Positions 27,751 through 36,953 are shown, counted from the first letter of the stretch. The stretch: 64,000 nt of DNA from Streptomyces catenulae (GCF_000718015.1 NZ_JODY01000008.1:124001-188000); one strand, 5' to 3'. Notes: generated by a model from the sequence alone, not told the origin. A program made the numbers and translations.

Positions 27751-28071
27751 GTGCCTGACGTAACGCCATTGGTCCACGCCGTGGACTCCTTCGCCGACCG
27801 CCTCCGCTCGATGCCGCAGAGCATCCTGCGCCGCGGCGCGGCGGCCGACGCGCTCGCCCTGGCGCGGGAGCTGACCGCCCGCGCCCAGCGCCTGGAACGC
27901 CCGGACCGGGAGCCGTACGCACTGCCCGACGCGGGGCTGTTCGCCGTCGGCGACCAGCTCGCCGTCGCCGGGCACGACCTCGTCGAGGCCCTGCGGAACG
28001 CGGAAACGGCCTCCGCCGGGGATGTGGCGGAGGCCGTGGCGCGGGTCGGGGAGACGGCGCGGCGCTGGTGA
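27751..28071 (+). CDS. Small hypothetical protein
   Basis: 106 residues from a GTG. It is predicted mainly helical, Ala/Arg/Leu-rich and soluble (VDSFADRLRSMPQSILRRGAAADALALARELTARAQRLE, then LFAVGDQLAVAGHDLVEALRN). No signal peptide, Cys cluster or membrane segment is visible, and I do not recognise a family. The leaderless promoter and normal codon use support it being real. It converges on the next gene with only 40 bp between them. Confidence 0.7.
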   Translation: MPDVTPLVHAVDSFADRLRSMPQSILRRGAAADALALARELTARAQRLERPDREPYALPDAGLFAVGDQLAVAGHDLVEALRNAETASAGDVAEAVARVGETARRW

Positions 28072-28111
28072 GCCGGGGCGGCGGCCCGTGGGGCGCGCCG
28101 CCGACGGCCGG

Positions 28112-29062
28112 TCAGAGCGAGGCGATGACGCGGTCGGCGAGAAGGTAGACGCTCTCCTGCCGGTCCTCGCCCCAGGCGAACGTCAGGGCGTACGCACCGG
28201 CGATGGCGGAACCGCCCAGCAGCACCGGGGCGTGACCCTCCCGCAGCGCCTCGGCGACGCTCTCGGACGTCTCGCGGTGGCCCGGCGTCAGACAGAGGGT
28301 GGTGCCGTCGGAGAAGACGTAGACGTCGAGGGTGCCCAGCGGGCCCGGGCGGACGTCGACCAGCGGCACGCTCCGCTCGGCCAGCTCCTCCAGCCGCGCC
28401 ACCGTGCGCTCGTGGTCGGTGACGGCGGCGACCGGCGTGAAGTCCGGGTGCGAGGGGTGGCGACGGCGGGCCGCGGCCAGCTCCGCCGACTCGCCCTCCT
28501 CCGCCGTCTCCCACTCGGCGGCCCGCAGCGCGTCCGACGACTCCGGCGCGGGCTCGACCGCGGTGAACGGTTCCGGCACCGCGAACGGCTCCAGCGCGTC
28601 CGGGCCGAGCAGCGGCTCCAGACCGGCCAGGTCCGCCTGGCGGGGCAGGAACGGCCGGGCGTCGAACCGGTCGTCCGGCAGATCGCGGGGGTCCAGCGGG
28701 CTCTCCTCGCCGATCCCGGGCACCCCGCCCAGCAGCGACGGGGCGTCCGCGGCGTCCCGGGCCTCCTGGGCGGCCCAGAACGCCCGCGCCTCGGCCAGCT
28801 CCCGCTCCCGCTCCTCGGCGAGGGCGTCGGCGACCGCCGCGCGTATGTCCGCGAGCGGCGTCGCCTCGGCCGGGCTCTGCCGGGCCGCCGGGACGGTGCG
28901 GACCGCGTCGGCGTGGGCGGAGAGGGTTTCGCGGGTGGACACCAGCTCGGTGCGCACCTCGGCGAGCTGGCGGCGCAGCCCCCGGACGGTGTGCAGCGCC
29001 GCGGCGCCCACCGCCACGGCACCGGCCACGGCCAGGAACAGGACGAGGTCGACGACGCTCAT
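28112..29062 (-). CDS. Membrane-anchored hypothetical protein
   Basis: 316 residues from an ATG with GGGGGGAGGG upstream. One N-terminal membrane span (VVDLVLFLAVAGAVAVGAAAL), a short coiled coil (RGLRRQLAEVRTELVSTRETLSAHAD), an acidic Pro/Asp/Glu-rich central region (about 95-200) and a conserved-looking C-terminal domain (about 210-316: VPLVDVRPGPLGTLDVYVF, GHRETSESVAEALREG, AYALTFAWGEDRQESVYLLADRV). The topology resembles membrane-tethered scaffold proteins. Function unknown. It overlaps by 4 nt a tiny upstream frame on the same strand. Confidence 0.8.
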   Translation of the reverse strand: MSVVDLVLFLAVAGAVAVGAAALHTVRGLRRQLAEVRTELVSTRETLSAHADAVRTVPAARQSPAEATPLADIRAAVADALAEERERELAEARAFWAAQEARDAADAPSLLGGVPGIGEESPLDPRDLPDDRFDARPFLPRQADLAGLEPLLGPDALEPFAVPEPFTAVEPAPESSDALRAAEWETAEEGESAELAAARRRHPSHPDFTPVAAVTDHERTVARLEELAERSVPLVDVRPGPLGTLDVYVFSDGTTLCLTPGHRETSESVAEALREGHAPVLLGGSAIAGAYALTFAWGEDRQESVYLLADRVIASL

Positions 29063-29178
29063 GCGCCCTCCCCCCGTCGCTCCGCGGCCTCGGCGGCGCG
29101 CGGCGCGCGCCCGTCGACGGCCCGGGCCCGGCCGACGGCCGCGACGGCGGCCTTGCTGGGTTCGCTGCGCTCGCTCAC
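29059..29178 (-). CDS. Possible 39-residue small protein translationally coupled to the next gene
   Basis: Starts at GTG 29178 with GGGGAG 7 nt upstream (a longer ATG start at 29193 adds five residues), and its stop overlaps the next ATG as ATGA. It is Ala/Arg-rich (VSERSEPSKAAVAAVGRARA...). It could be a real small protein or a coupling leader for the membrane-anchored protein. Composition alone cannot decide. Confidence 0.35.
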   Translation of the reverse strand: MSERSEPSKAAVAAVGRARAVDGRAPRAAEAAERRGEGA

Positions 29179-29431
29179 TGGTGTACTCCCCATAGCAGAA
29201 GGTCTTTCGACTTCTACCTCAGCCTGACGGGCGTCGGCGACCGCGCCCAGTGCGCTTTGTCCCGAAATAGTGGGGGCCTGCGGCCTCATGCGACCGAGTG
29301 ACCCCCGGCTGACCTGCAAGAACCCTTCTCCGGCGGGGCGTTGGTCACAATCCTGGCGGCGATTGGGTCGCGATCTTGTCACCGGGTGACCCACCTCACG
29401 CGCCCTTGCCGAGGGTGCCCGCACGACGACG
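29179..29431. other. Gene-free region with leftward promoter
   Basis: No gene seen. GTCACCGGGTGAC (29378-29390) is a near-perfect 13-bp palindrome that might be an operator for the leftward unit. Confidence 0.35.
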
Positions 29432-29481
29432 AAGGGTGCGCGGAAACGGGGGAGTTGACTTCCCGGTTTCCGCGCACCCTT
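29432..29481 (-). terminator. Large hairpin downstream of the thiolase gene
   Basis: A perfect 16-bp stem (29432-29447 with 29466-29481) with an 18-nt loop that can pair further. It lies 225 bp beyond the thiolase stop, past two repeat copies, and probably ends that leftward transcript. Confidence 0.7.
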
Positions 29482-29499
29482 GGCGACGATTCAGCTCAG

Positions 29500-29725
29500 C
29501 GGCTCAGCTCAGCCGCGCCCCTTTTTTTGGTCGCGCTGAGCTTCGCCTCCGCTGCGGGCAGGTGCCGCCCTCCTTCGTCGGGCGACCCCTACCCTCCGCT
29601 GCGGCTCAGCTCAGCCGCGCGCTTTCATGGTCGCGTTCCGCTTCGCCTCCGCTGCGGGCGGGTGCCATCCTCCTTCGTCGGATGACCCCCACCCTCCGCT
29701 GCGGCTCAGCTCAGCCGCTCGATGA
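29500..29725. repeat. Tandem repeats of about 100 bp at the 3' end of the thiolase gene
   Basis: Copy 1 spans 29500-29601 (102 bp), copy 2 spans 29602-29701 (100 bp), and a third partial copy begins at 29702 and forms the end of the thiolase gene (CGGCTCAGCTCAGCCGC). Shared blocks are CTTCGCCTCCGCTGCGGGC, GGTGCC, TCCTTCGTCGG and ACCCTCCGCTG. The junction motif GCGGCTCAGCTCAGCCGC is itself nearly palindromic. The gene's stop lies inside the junction, so its tail seems to have been duplicated with the following DNA. Confidence 0.85.
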
Positions 29726-30926
29726 CCATCGCCATGCCCTGGCCGCCGCCCACGCACATCGTCTCCAGGCCGAACTGCTTGTCGTGCCACTGGAGGGAGT
29801 TGATCAGGGTGGTGGTGATGCGGGCGCCGGTCATGCCGAAGGGGTGGCCGACGGCGATGGCGCCGCCGTTGACGTTCAGCTTGTCGAGGGGGATGTCCAG
29901 GTCCCGGTAGCTCGGGATGACCTGGGCGGCGAACGCCTCGTTGATCTCGACCAGGTCGATGTCGGACATCGACAGACCGGCCCGGCGCAGCGCCTGCCGG
30001 CTCGCCTCGACCGGGCCGTAGCCCATGATCTCGGGGGAGAGGCCGGAGACGCCGGTGGAGACGATCCGGGCCAGCGGGGTCAGGCCCAGCTCGCGCGCCT
30101 TGGTGTCGGACATGATCACCAGCGCCGCGGCGCCGTCGTTCAGGGGGCAGCAGTTGCCCGCGGTGACCAGTCCGTCCGGGCGGAACACCGGCTTGAGGCC
30201 CTGCACGCCCTCCACCGTGACGCCCGCCCGCGGGCCGTCGTCCTTGGCGACGACGGTGCCGTCCGGCAGCGTCACCGGCGTGATCTCCCGCTCCCAGAAC
30301 CCGGCCGCGATGGCCTTCTCGGCGAGGTTCTGCGACCGGACGCCGAACTCGTCCATGTCCTGACGGGTGACGCCCTTGAACCGGGCGAGGTTCTCCGCGG
30401 TCTGCCCCATCGCGATGTACGCGTCCGGGACCAGGCCGTCCGCGCGCGGGTCGTGCCAGTCCGCGCCCGCCTGCTCCGCGCGGGCCGCGGTGCGTGCCTC
30501 GGCGTCGGCGAAGAGCGGGTTGTGGGTGCCGGGCATCCCGTCCGAGCTGCCGTTCACGGAGCGCGAGACGGTCTCGACGCCCGCCGAGATGAAGACGTCG
30601 CCCTCGCCCGCCTTGATCGCGTGCAGCGCCATCCGGGAGGTCTGGAGCGAGGAGGAGCAGTAGCGGGTGATCGTGCAGCCCGGCAGGTGGTCCATGCCCA
30701 TCTGTACGGCGACGATCCGGCCGAGGTTGTGGCCCTGCTCACCGCCGGGCAGCCCGCAGCCGAGCATCAGGTCGTCGATGTCCCGGGGGTCCAGCTCGGG
30801 CACCTTGGCCAGCGCGGCCTCGATGATCTTCGCGGTCAGGTCGTCCGGGCGCAGCTCCTTGAGCGAGCCCTTGAAGGCGCGGCCGATCGGGGAGCGGGTG
30901 GCTGAGACGATGACGGCTTCGGGCAT
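29706..30926 (-). CDS. Acetyl-CoA C-acetyltransferase (thiolase)
   Basis: 406 residues from the ATG at 30926 (GGAGCCGTG upstream). Catalytic Cys in [20 protein letters not shown], His in [19 protein letters not shown], and the second Cys in [16 protein letters not shown] are all present, so the enzyme should be active in condensing or cleaving acyl-CoA. The QPLGR-like [17 protein letters not shown] start is typical of the actinobacterial FadA-like branch. It may serve fatty-acid breakdown or acetoacetyl-CoA supply. It stands alone; its 3' end is embedded in the tandem repeat. Confidence 0.95.
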   Translation of the reverse strand: MPEAVIVSATRSPIGRAFKGSLKELRPDDLTAKIIEAALAKVPELDPRDIDDLMLGCGLPGGEQGHNLGRIVAVQMGMDHLPGCTITRYCSSSLQTSRMALHAIKAGEGDVFISAGVETVSRSVNGSSDGMPGTHNPLFADAEARTAARAEQAGADWHDPRADGLVPDAYIAMGQTAENLARFKGVTRQDMDEFGVRSQNLAEKAIAAGFWEREITPVTLPDGTVVAKDDGPRAGVTVEGVQGLKPVFRPDGLVTAGNCCPLNDGAAALVIMSDTKARELGLTPLARIVSTGVSGLSPEIMGYGPVEASRQALRRAGLSMSDIDLVEINEAFAAQVIPSYRDLDIPLDKLNVNGGAIAVGHPFGMTGARITTTLINSLQWHDKQFGLETMCVGGGQGMAMVIERLS

Positions 30927-31077
30927 CACGGCTCCATGGGGTCGTAACGTGCGGCGGCGCGAGACCCGGGGGCCTCGGCGGGCGCGGGCGGGCGGGACTG
31001 TCAGGGAAGTTACCGGTACGTACCGCGGAGGTCACGGGGTGCGCGCTGTGATGCGGGACTCTTTTCTAAGCGGACGC

Positions 31078-32127
31078 TTATGCGGAGGTGGGCCCCGCGC
31101 CCACGGCGCCCCCGCCCCGGGCCGCCGGTGGCTGCTCGGTCTCTTCCGGGGCCGGGATCCGGCGGCGCCTGCGGTGCTTGAGCAGGGCCCAGGGCGCGCG
31201 GGCCGAGGCGACCTCCGTACCGGCCTCGGACGCGGCCTCCGCGGCGGCCTCCTCGACCGGCAGTACGCCCTCGTACCGGGCGGGCTCGGGGTGCTCGCCC
31301 TCCGGCCACAGGCCCAGGGAGGCGCAGAGCGTCGGCAGCACGGCCATCGCGGCGGTGGCGTAGCCCTCCGCCGACGGGTGGTAGTTGTCCGGGCCGAACA
31401 GCTCCCGCGGCCGGGCCTCGAACTCCGGGCCCAGCAGATCGCCGAGCGAGACCGTCCGGCCGCCGTTCTCCACCACGCCGATGGTCTGCGCCGCCGCCAG
31501 CTGCCGCGACAGCCGCCGGGCCACCCAGCGCAGCGGCTGGTAGACCGGCTCGATGGTGCCCATGTCCGGGCAGGTGCCGACGACGACCTCGCTCCCGGCC
31601 GCCCGCAGCCCGCGGACCGCGTCGGAGAGCAGCCGTACGGAGCGGGCCGGGGGCATCCGGTGGGTGACGTCGTTCGCGCCGATCATGATCACGCAGACGT
31701 CCGGGGCCGGGGCGCCGTCCGCCAGCAGCAGCGCGACCTGGCGCTCCAGGTCGTCGGATTGCGCCCCGGGCAGCGCGACGTTGCGGAAGTCGACCGGCAG
31801 CTCCGACAGCGCGGCGAGGCCGGAGGCGAGGAGCGCGCCCGGTGTCTCGCGGGCCCGGCGCACGCCCTGGCCCGCCGCCGTGGAGTCGCCGAGGAAGGCG
31901 AGGCGCAGCGGCGGCCGGTCGGCGCCGTGGCCGAACGCGGCGCCGTAGCGGCCGTCGGCGCACGGCGGGAGGTCGCCGGAGCCGCCGACCGTGCGGCGCG
32001 CCAGCCGGACCTCGGTCAGCAGCACCCCGGCGGCGGCCACCCCGAGCAGCCCGATCCCGCCGCCGCCGTACGCCGCGGCGGCGGCGATCCGCCGGGCCAC
32101 CCTCGCCCTGGACAACGTCATCGGCAT
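31078..32127 (-). CDS. SGNH/GDSL-family hydrolase, membrane anchored
   Basis: 349 residues from the ATG at 32127 (GGGGAGG 10 nt upstream; an ATG two codons later is the alternative). One N-terminal membrane span (IAAAAAYGGGGIGLLGVAAAGVLL) places the catalytic domain outside. Block I RLAFLGDSTAAGQGV has the nucleophile Ser, block II NVALPGAQSDDLERQ the Gly, block III VIMIGANDVTH the Asn, and block V FGPDNYHPSAEGYATAA the Asp/His. The long C-terminal tail is Ala/Glu/Arg-rich. The family includes lipases and esterases; the substrate is unknown. Confidence 0.92.
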   Translation of the reverse strand: MPMTLSRARVARRIAAAAAYGGGGIGLLGVAAAGVLLTEVRLARRTVGGSGDLPPCADGRYGAAFGHGADRPPLRLAFLGDSTAAGQGVRRARETPGALLASGLAALSELPVDFRNVALPGAQSDDLERQVALLLADGAPAPDVCVIMIGANDVTHRMPPARSVRLLSDAVRGLRAAGSEVVVGTCPDMGTIEPVYQPLRWVARRLSRQLAAAQTIGVVENGGRTVSLGDLLGPEFEARPRELFGPDNYHPSAEGYATAAMAVLPTLCASLGLWPEGEHPEPARYEGVLPVEEAAAEAASEAGTEVASARAPWALLKHRRRRRIPAPEETEQPPAARGGGAVGAGPTSA

Positions 32128-32275
32128 AGGCCGGGCACCTCCCCGTGCAGTGCGTCGGCGTGCCCCGGGCCGTACCGGTCGGCGCACGCCGGACATGCGG
32201 TGAGAACTCGTACAACAGGTTGTTGCCCCGTCGTGCACCGAACGCAACGCGGCGGCCCCGCAGACGGGCGGGCAA

Positions 32276-32281
32276 TAGGCT
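32276..32281 (+). promoter_or_regulatory. Candidate -10 (TAGGCT) for cystathionine beta-synthase
   Basis: TAGGCT would start transcription near 32288 and give a 40-nt leader containing GCGGAGACC. The -35 is weak. Confidence 0.4.
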
Positions 32282-32327
32282 GATGTGATGGGCGCAGGAC
32301 AGCGTGCCCCCGACCGCGGAGACCACC

Positions 32328-33713
32328 GTGCAGTTTTACGATTCGATGATTGAGCTCGTCGGCAACACCCCGCTCGTGCGGCTCAACAACGTCACCCAAG
32401 GGATCCAGGCGACCGTCCTGGCCAAGGTCGAGTACTTCAACCCCGGAGGCTCGGTCAAGGACCGGATCGCGGTGCGGATGATCGAGGCCGCCGAGGAGTC
32501 GGGCGCGTTGCGGCCGGGCGGCACCATCGTCGAGCCGACGTCCGGGAACACCGGCGTGGGGCTGGCGATCGTGGCCCAGCAGAAGGGCTACAAGTGCATC
32601 TTCGTCTGTCCCGACAAGGTCTCGATGGACAAGATCAATGTGCTGCGGGCGTACGGCGCCGAGGTCGTGGTCTGCCCGACCGCCGTCGACCCCGAGCACC
32701 CGGACTCGTACTACAACGTCTCCGACCGGCTGGTCAGGGAGACGCCCGGGGCCTGGAAGCCGGACCAGTACAGCAACCCGAACAATCCGCGCTCGCACTA
32801 CGAGTCGACCGGCCCGGAGCTGTGGGAGCAGACCGACGGGAAGATCACCCACTTCGTGGCGGGTGTCGGCACCGGCGGCACGATCAGCGGCACCGGCCGC
32901 TATCTGAAGGACGCCAGCGACGGCCGGGTGAAGGTCGTCGGCGCCGACCCGGAGGGCTCCGTCTACAGCGGCGGCTCCGGGCGGCCGTACCTGATCGAGG
33001 GCGTCGGTGAGGACTTCTGGCCGACCGCGTACGACCGGACCGTCGCCGACGAGATCGTCGCGGTGTCGGACAAGGACGCCTTCCAGATGACCCGGCGGCT
33101 GGCCAAGGAGGAGGGGCTGCTGGTCGGCGGCTCCTGCGGGATGGCCGTGGTGGCCGCCCTGGAGGTCGCCTCCCGGCTCGGCCCCGACGACGTGGTCGTC
33201 GTCCTGCTGCCGGACAGCGGCCGCGGCTACCTCTCGAAGATCTTCAACGACGAGTGGATGGCCGACTACGGCTTCCTGGAGGAGGGCGGCGCCGCCGCCG
33301 TCGGCGAGGTGCTGGCCCACAAGGAGGGCGCGCTGCCGTCGCTGGTGCACATGCACCCGGAGGAGACCGTCGGCCAGGCGATCGAGGTGCTGCGCGAGTA
33401 CGGCGTCTCCCAGATGCCGATCGTGAAGCCGGGCGCCGGGCACCCGGACGTGATGGCCGCCGAGGTCGTCGGCTCCGTCGTCGAGCGGGAGCTGCTCGAC
33501 GCGCTCTTCGCCCAGCGCGCCTCGCTGTCGGACCCGCTGGAGAAGCACATGTCGGCGCCGCTGCCGCAGGTCGGCTCCGGCGAGCCGGTCGCCGATCTGA
33601 TGGCGGTCCTGGAGGGCGCGGACGCCGCCATCGTGCTGGTCGAGGGCAAGCCGAAGGGCGTCGTCAGCCGCCAGGACCTGCTGGCGTACCTGGCGCGCGA
33701 AGCGGGGAAGTGA
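32328..33713 (+). CDS. Cystathionine beta-synthase
   Basis: 461 residues from the GTG at 32328 with CGGAG six nt upstream. PLP fold-type II enzyme joining serine and homocysteine to cystathionine in transsulfuration. PLP-lysine block YFNPGGSVKDRIAVRMI, substrate loop EPTSGNTGVGLAIV, phosphate loop AGVGTGGTISGTGRY, and the long insert (WKPDQYSNPNNPRSHYESTGPE) that distinguishes CBS from cysteine synthases. The C-terminal 130 residues hold two CBS domains (MHPEETVGQAIEVLREYGVSQMP... and LMAVLEGADAAIVLVEG), as in eukaryotic-type CBS, where they bind adenosyl ligands. A haem-binding N-terminus is absent. Confidence 0.94.
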   Translation: MQFYDSMIELVGNTPLVRLNNVTQGIQATVLAKVEYFNPGGSVKDRIAVRMIEAAEESGALRPGGTIVEPTSGNTGVGLAIVAQQKGYKCIFVCPDKVSMDKINVLRAYGAEVVVCPTAVDPEHPDSYYNVSDRLVRETPGAWKPDQYSNPNNPRSHYESTGPELWEQTDGKITHFVAGVGTGGTISGTGRYLKDASDGRVKVVGADPEGSVYSGGSGRPYLIEGVGEDFWPTAYDRTVADEIVAVSDKDAFQMTRRLAKEEGLLVGGSCGMAVVAALEVASRLGPDDVVVVLLPDSGRGYLSKIFNDEWMADYGFLEEGGAAAVGEVLAHKEGALPSLVHMHPEETVGQAIEVLREYGVSQMPIVKPGAGHPDVMAAEVVGSVVERELLDALFAQRASLSDPLEKHMSAPLPQVGSGEPVADLMAVLEGADAAIVLVEGKPKGVVSRQDLLAYLAREAGK

Positions 33714-33952
33714 CGGCGCGGCCGGTGTGCGACGGGGCGGTCGGCGGGGGCCCGGCCGCCCCGTCGGCCGTCCGGTCCGCGGCACGGCGCCGCCCCGCCG
33801 CGCAAGATGTACGTACGCGTCATACGGACGCAGCACGTACTTAACACGGGTCCGGCAGATTGTCGGTCACGGCGATCGGAACTCCGGAGCGGCTCCCGGA
33901 CCTCCCACTTCGCCGGGACGCCCCTCCGGACCTGGCCCGGAGCGCGTCCCCA

Positions 33953-34007
33953 GCGGGGACCGCCGTCGTCCCGACCCCGGCCACGGCCGGGGTGCGGCGG
34001 TCCCCGC
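33953..34007. terminator. Large bidirectional terminator
   Basis: A 13-bp outer stem (33953-33965 with 33995-34007) encloses a second 9-bp hairpin (33974-33982 with 33985-33993). It separates the convergent CBS and permease genes. The rest of 33,714-34,033 contains no gene; GTACGTAC at 33,809 is a small palindrome. Confidence 0.8.
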
Positions 34008-34033
34008 CTTTCTCTTTCCGGGGTGCGGTGGGC

Positions 34034-35452
34034 TCAGCGGGGCGTGGCCGGTTCGTGCCCCTCGGCGGTGGCCGGGTCCGGCTCCGGCGGCACCAGGCGT
34101 CCGGTGTCGCGGCGGGCGAAGATCCCGTACAGCACGGCCGGTACGAGCAGGCCGACGAGCCAGGAGAGGTCGGCGCCGCCGAGCGGGCCGACCAGCGGGC
34201 CGGTGTAGAACGCGGTGGCCAGGAACGGCAGTTGGGCGAGGACGCCGACCGCGTAGACCGAGAGCGCCGTGCCGTTCCACGCGCCGTAGCGCCCGCGCGG
34301 GTCGGTGAGGGCGGGGATGTCGTACCGCTCCTTGGAGATCAGGTAGTAGTCGACGAGGTTGATCGCCGACCACGGCGTGAAGAACGTCAGCAGGAACAGC
34401 AGGAAGTCCTTGAACGCGGTGAGGAAGGAGTCCTTCCCCAGCAGCGCGACCACGGAGCCCGCCACCATGATCCCGGCGATGTACGCGCTGCGGGCGCGCG
34501 GTGACAGGGTGCGCTGGGTGCGGAAGCCGCTGACGCCGGTCACCAGCGACATGAAGCCGCCGTAGGTGTTGAGGATGTTGATGGTGAGCTTGCCGAGCGC
34601 GATGACGAGGTAGAGCAGTGAGGCGATCAGCCCGGTGCCGCCGAGCCCGACGATGTACGTCACCTCGTGGCCGACGAAGGCGGCGGGCGCCGCGGCGGCG
34701 GCCAGCGCGCCGAACGTCATCGACCACTGCGAGCCGAGCACCGAGCCGGAGAGCGTCCACCAGAACGTCGCCCGCGCCGAGGTGTGGCGCGGCAGATAGC
34801 GCGAGTAGTCGGCGACGTACGGGCCGAACGCCAGCTGCCAGGAGGCCGAGAGGGAGACGGCGAGCAGGAAGACGGGGAGCCCGAAACCGTGTGGATGCAG
34901 CAGCGCGCCCAGGTCGGTCTGGTGGAGGAGGCGGGCGCCGAGGTAGACGAAGGCGAGCGCGCAGACCAGCCCGGCGATCTTGCCGAGAAGGTGGATCAGG
35001 CGGTAGCCGACGGCTGTGGCGACGCCGGTGACCAGCGCGAACACAAGGATGCCGGTGGTGTCGCCGAGATGCGTCAGCTGGCCGACCGCCTGCCCGGCGA
35101 GCACCGTGCCGCTGGCGAAGAAGCCGATGTACATCACGATGACCAGGGCCAGCGGGACGACCGCGCCGCGCACCCCGAACTGCGCCCGGGAGGTGATCAT
35201 CTGCGGCAGTCCGAGCCGGGGGCCCTGCGCGGAGTGCAGTGCCATCACGGCGCCGCCGAGCAGATTGCCGATCAGCAGTCCGGCCAGGGCCCAGAAGGGG
35301 GTCGCGCCGAAGACGACGGCCAGCGCCCCGGTGACCACCGCGGTGATCTGGAGGTTGGCGCCCAGCCAGAGCGTGAACTGATTGAACGCGCTGCCGTGCC
35401 GCTCCTCGTCCGGGACGACGTCGATCGAGCGTTTCTCCACCACACCGGCCAT
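34034..35452 (-). CDS. NCS1-family cytosine/purine/hydantoin permease
   Basis: 472 residues from the ATG at 35452 with GGGAGG 8 nt upstream. Around 12 membrane segments. The family start RSIDVVPDEERHGSAFNQFTLWLGANLQI, then HSAQGPRLGLPQMITSRAQFG and YVADYSRYLP, mark NCS1 (nucleobase-cation symport). The FFTPWSAINLVDYYLI block is typical of CodB-like members. It probably brings in cytosine, a purine or a hydantoin with H+ or Na+. It is divergent from an RpiR-type regulator 268 bp away, which may control it through the palindrome between them. Confidence 0.9.
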   Translation of the reverse strand: MAGVVEKRSIDVVPDEERHGSAFNQFTLWLGANLQITAVVTGALAVVFGATPFWALAGLLIGNLLGGAVMALHSAQGPRLGLPQMITSRAQFGVRGAVVPLALVIVMYIGFFASGTVLAGQAVGQLTHLGDTTGILVFALVTGVATAVGYRLIHLLGKIAGLVCALAFVYLGARLLHQTDLGALLHPHGFGLPVFLLAVSLSASWQLAFGPYVADYSRYLPRHTSARATFWWTLSGSVLGSQWSMTFGALAAAAAPAAFVGHEVTYIVGLGGTGLIASLLYLVIALGKLTINILNTYGGFMSLVTGVSGFRTQRTLSPRARSAYIAGIMVAGSVVALLGKDSFLTAFKDFLLFLLTFFTPWSAINLVDYYLISKERYDIPALTDPRGRYGAWNGTALSVYAVGVLAQLPFLATAFYTGPLVGPLGGADLSWLVGLLVPAVLYGIFARRDTGRLVPPEPDPATAEGHEPATPR

Positions 35453-35476
35453 GGACACCACCTCCCTGGATGCATC

Positions 35477-35494
35477 CTGTATGAATTCATTCAG
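35477..35494. promoter_or_regulatory. 18-bp palindromic operator candidate upstream of NCS1 permease
   Basis: CTG-T-ATGAATTCAT-T-CAG is symmetrical except at one pair. It stands out in GC-rich DNA and lies 25 bp before the permease start, between it and the divergent RpiR-family gene, so RpiR binding is a reasonable guess. Confidence 0.5.
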
Positions 35495-35719
35495 AATTAG
35501 GGTGCGGTGAATGGAAGGTCAATAGGTGGGAGCGGACCATCTGGGCCGGGCGGGGCGGAAGGGAGCCCGGTTCGGTGAGGTCTGCTCCGGTGCGGTGCGA
35601 TTCGGGCGGCCGGTCCGGCGCGGGGCCCCGGCGGGCGTTCGGGGCGTCGCGCGGCCCGGGTTTCCGTAGAGTCGATCGGTAGACGACATGGCCCCCGACC
35701 GGGCCGGGAGGAAGAGGCG

Positions 35720-36718
35720 ATGAGCGGGGACGGGGACGGCAACAGCGGCGGCGGTACGGCCGGTGCCACGGGCGGGACGGCCACGGCGCGTACGGGGGCG
35801 ACCGGCGGTACGGACGGGACGGGCGTGGCCGGGGCTCCGGCCGGTGACGGTGCGGGGGCCGGGGCTGCGGCGGTCGGTGCGGCCGGTGGTGACGCGGCGG
35901 CCGCGCGGTTGCAGCGGCTCTTCGAGGGGCGGCGGCTGACGCCCACCCAGCGGCGTATCGCCCACTGCATGGTGCGCCGCGCCGCCGACGCGCCGTTCCT
36001 CTCCAGCGTCGAACTCGCCGAACTCGCCGGGGTCAGCCAGCCCTCGGTGACCCGCTTCGCGGTCGCCCTCGGCTTCGACGGCTACCCGGCGCTCCGCCGC
36101 CATCTGCGCGACACCGCCCCGACCGGCCCGGACGCCACCGCCGTGGTCAACGAGTACCAGCAGGCGGTCCAGGCGGAGATCGACAACCTCCGCCATCTCG
36201 CCGCCGTCCTCGCCGACCCGGAACCGGTCGTCCGGGCGGGCCGCCTCTTCGCCGCCTCCCGGCCGCTGCCCGTCCTCGGGCTGCGCGCGGCCACCGCGCA
36301 GGCCGCCGGGTTCGTCTACTTCGCCCGCAAGGTCCACCCGGACGTCCGCCTGCTCGACGAGGGCGGCTCGCTCCTCGCCGACCGCATCGACGCCGCCGTC
36401 CGCGCCGGGGCGAGCGCCCTGCTCTGCTTCGCGCTGCCGCGCCATCCGCGCGAGGTCGTCGAGGCGCTGGCGTACGCGCGCGCCGTCGGGCTGACCGTCG
36501 TCACCGTCGCCGACAGCGCCTTCGCCCCCGTCGCCCACCACACCGATCTGCTGCTCCCCGCCCCCGTCGGCACCGGTCTGACCTTCGACACGGTCTGCGC
36601 CCCGATGCTCCTGGGCCGCGTCCTGCTGGAGGCGATGTGCGACGCGCTGCCCGGCGCCCAGGCCAGCCTGGAGGAGTTCGACGCGAAGGCGGCGGCACGG
36701 GGGCTGTTCGTGGAGTGA
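35720..36718 (+). CDS. MurR/RpiR-family transcriptional regulator
   Basis: 332 residues from an ATG with GGGAGGAAGAGGCG. Residues 1-60 are an unusual Gly/Ala/Thr low-complexity tail. Next comes the RpiR helix-turn-helix (LTPTQRRIAHCMVRRA..., SSVELAELAGVSQPSVTRFAVALGF), and then a SIS sugar/phosphosugar-binding domain (about 180-320: VLGLRAATAQAAGFVYFARK, LLCFALPRHPREVVEAL, VTVADSAFAPVAHHTDLLLPAP). RpiR proteins usually respond to phosphorylated sugars or nucleobase-derived ligands. It may control the divergent permease and perhaps the hut-type operon. Confidence 0.9.
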   Translation: MSGDGDGNSGGGTAGATGGTATARTGATGGTDGTGVAGAPAGDGAGAGAAAVGAAGGDAAAARLQRLFEGRRLTPTQRRIAHCMVRRAADAPFLSSVELAELAGVSQPSVTRFAVALGFDGYPALRRHLRDTAPTGPDATAVVNEYQQAVQAEIDNLRHLAAVLADPEPVVRAGRLFAASRPLPVLGLRAATAQAAGFVYFARKVHPDVRLLDEGGSLLADRIDAAVRAGASALLCFALPRHPREVVEALAYARAVGLTVVTVADSAFAPVAHHTDLLLPAPVGTGLTFDTVCAPMLLGRVLLEAMCDALPGAQASLEEFDAKAAARGLFVE

Positions 36719-36953
36719 GCCCCGGGAGCGGACACCCGGAGCGTCCGTACGGGCGCCCGCGAGCCCGGGGCTTCCGGCGGCTCCCGGCCCGGTCCGCGGC
36801 GGCCGTCCGCCGTCCTCCCGTCTCAGGGAATCCTCATCCGCGCTCACTACGCTCCACCGCCGGTACGGGGGTGTCGGTGCAGAGGTGACGGCACGGGCGG
36901 GCCGGTACGCGCCGAGCCGTCCGTGCGGTGCGGTCGAGGTGAGGAGGTCCGGC

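Noticed and set aside
29378..29390. BldD-binding site at the palindrome GTCACCGGGTGAC
   Set aside because: It does not fit the BldD consensus spacing as I know it; kept only as an unassigned palindrome.
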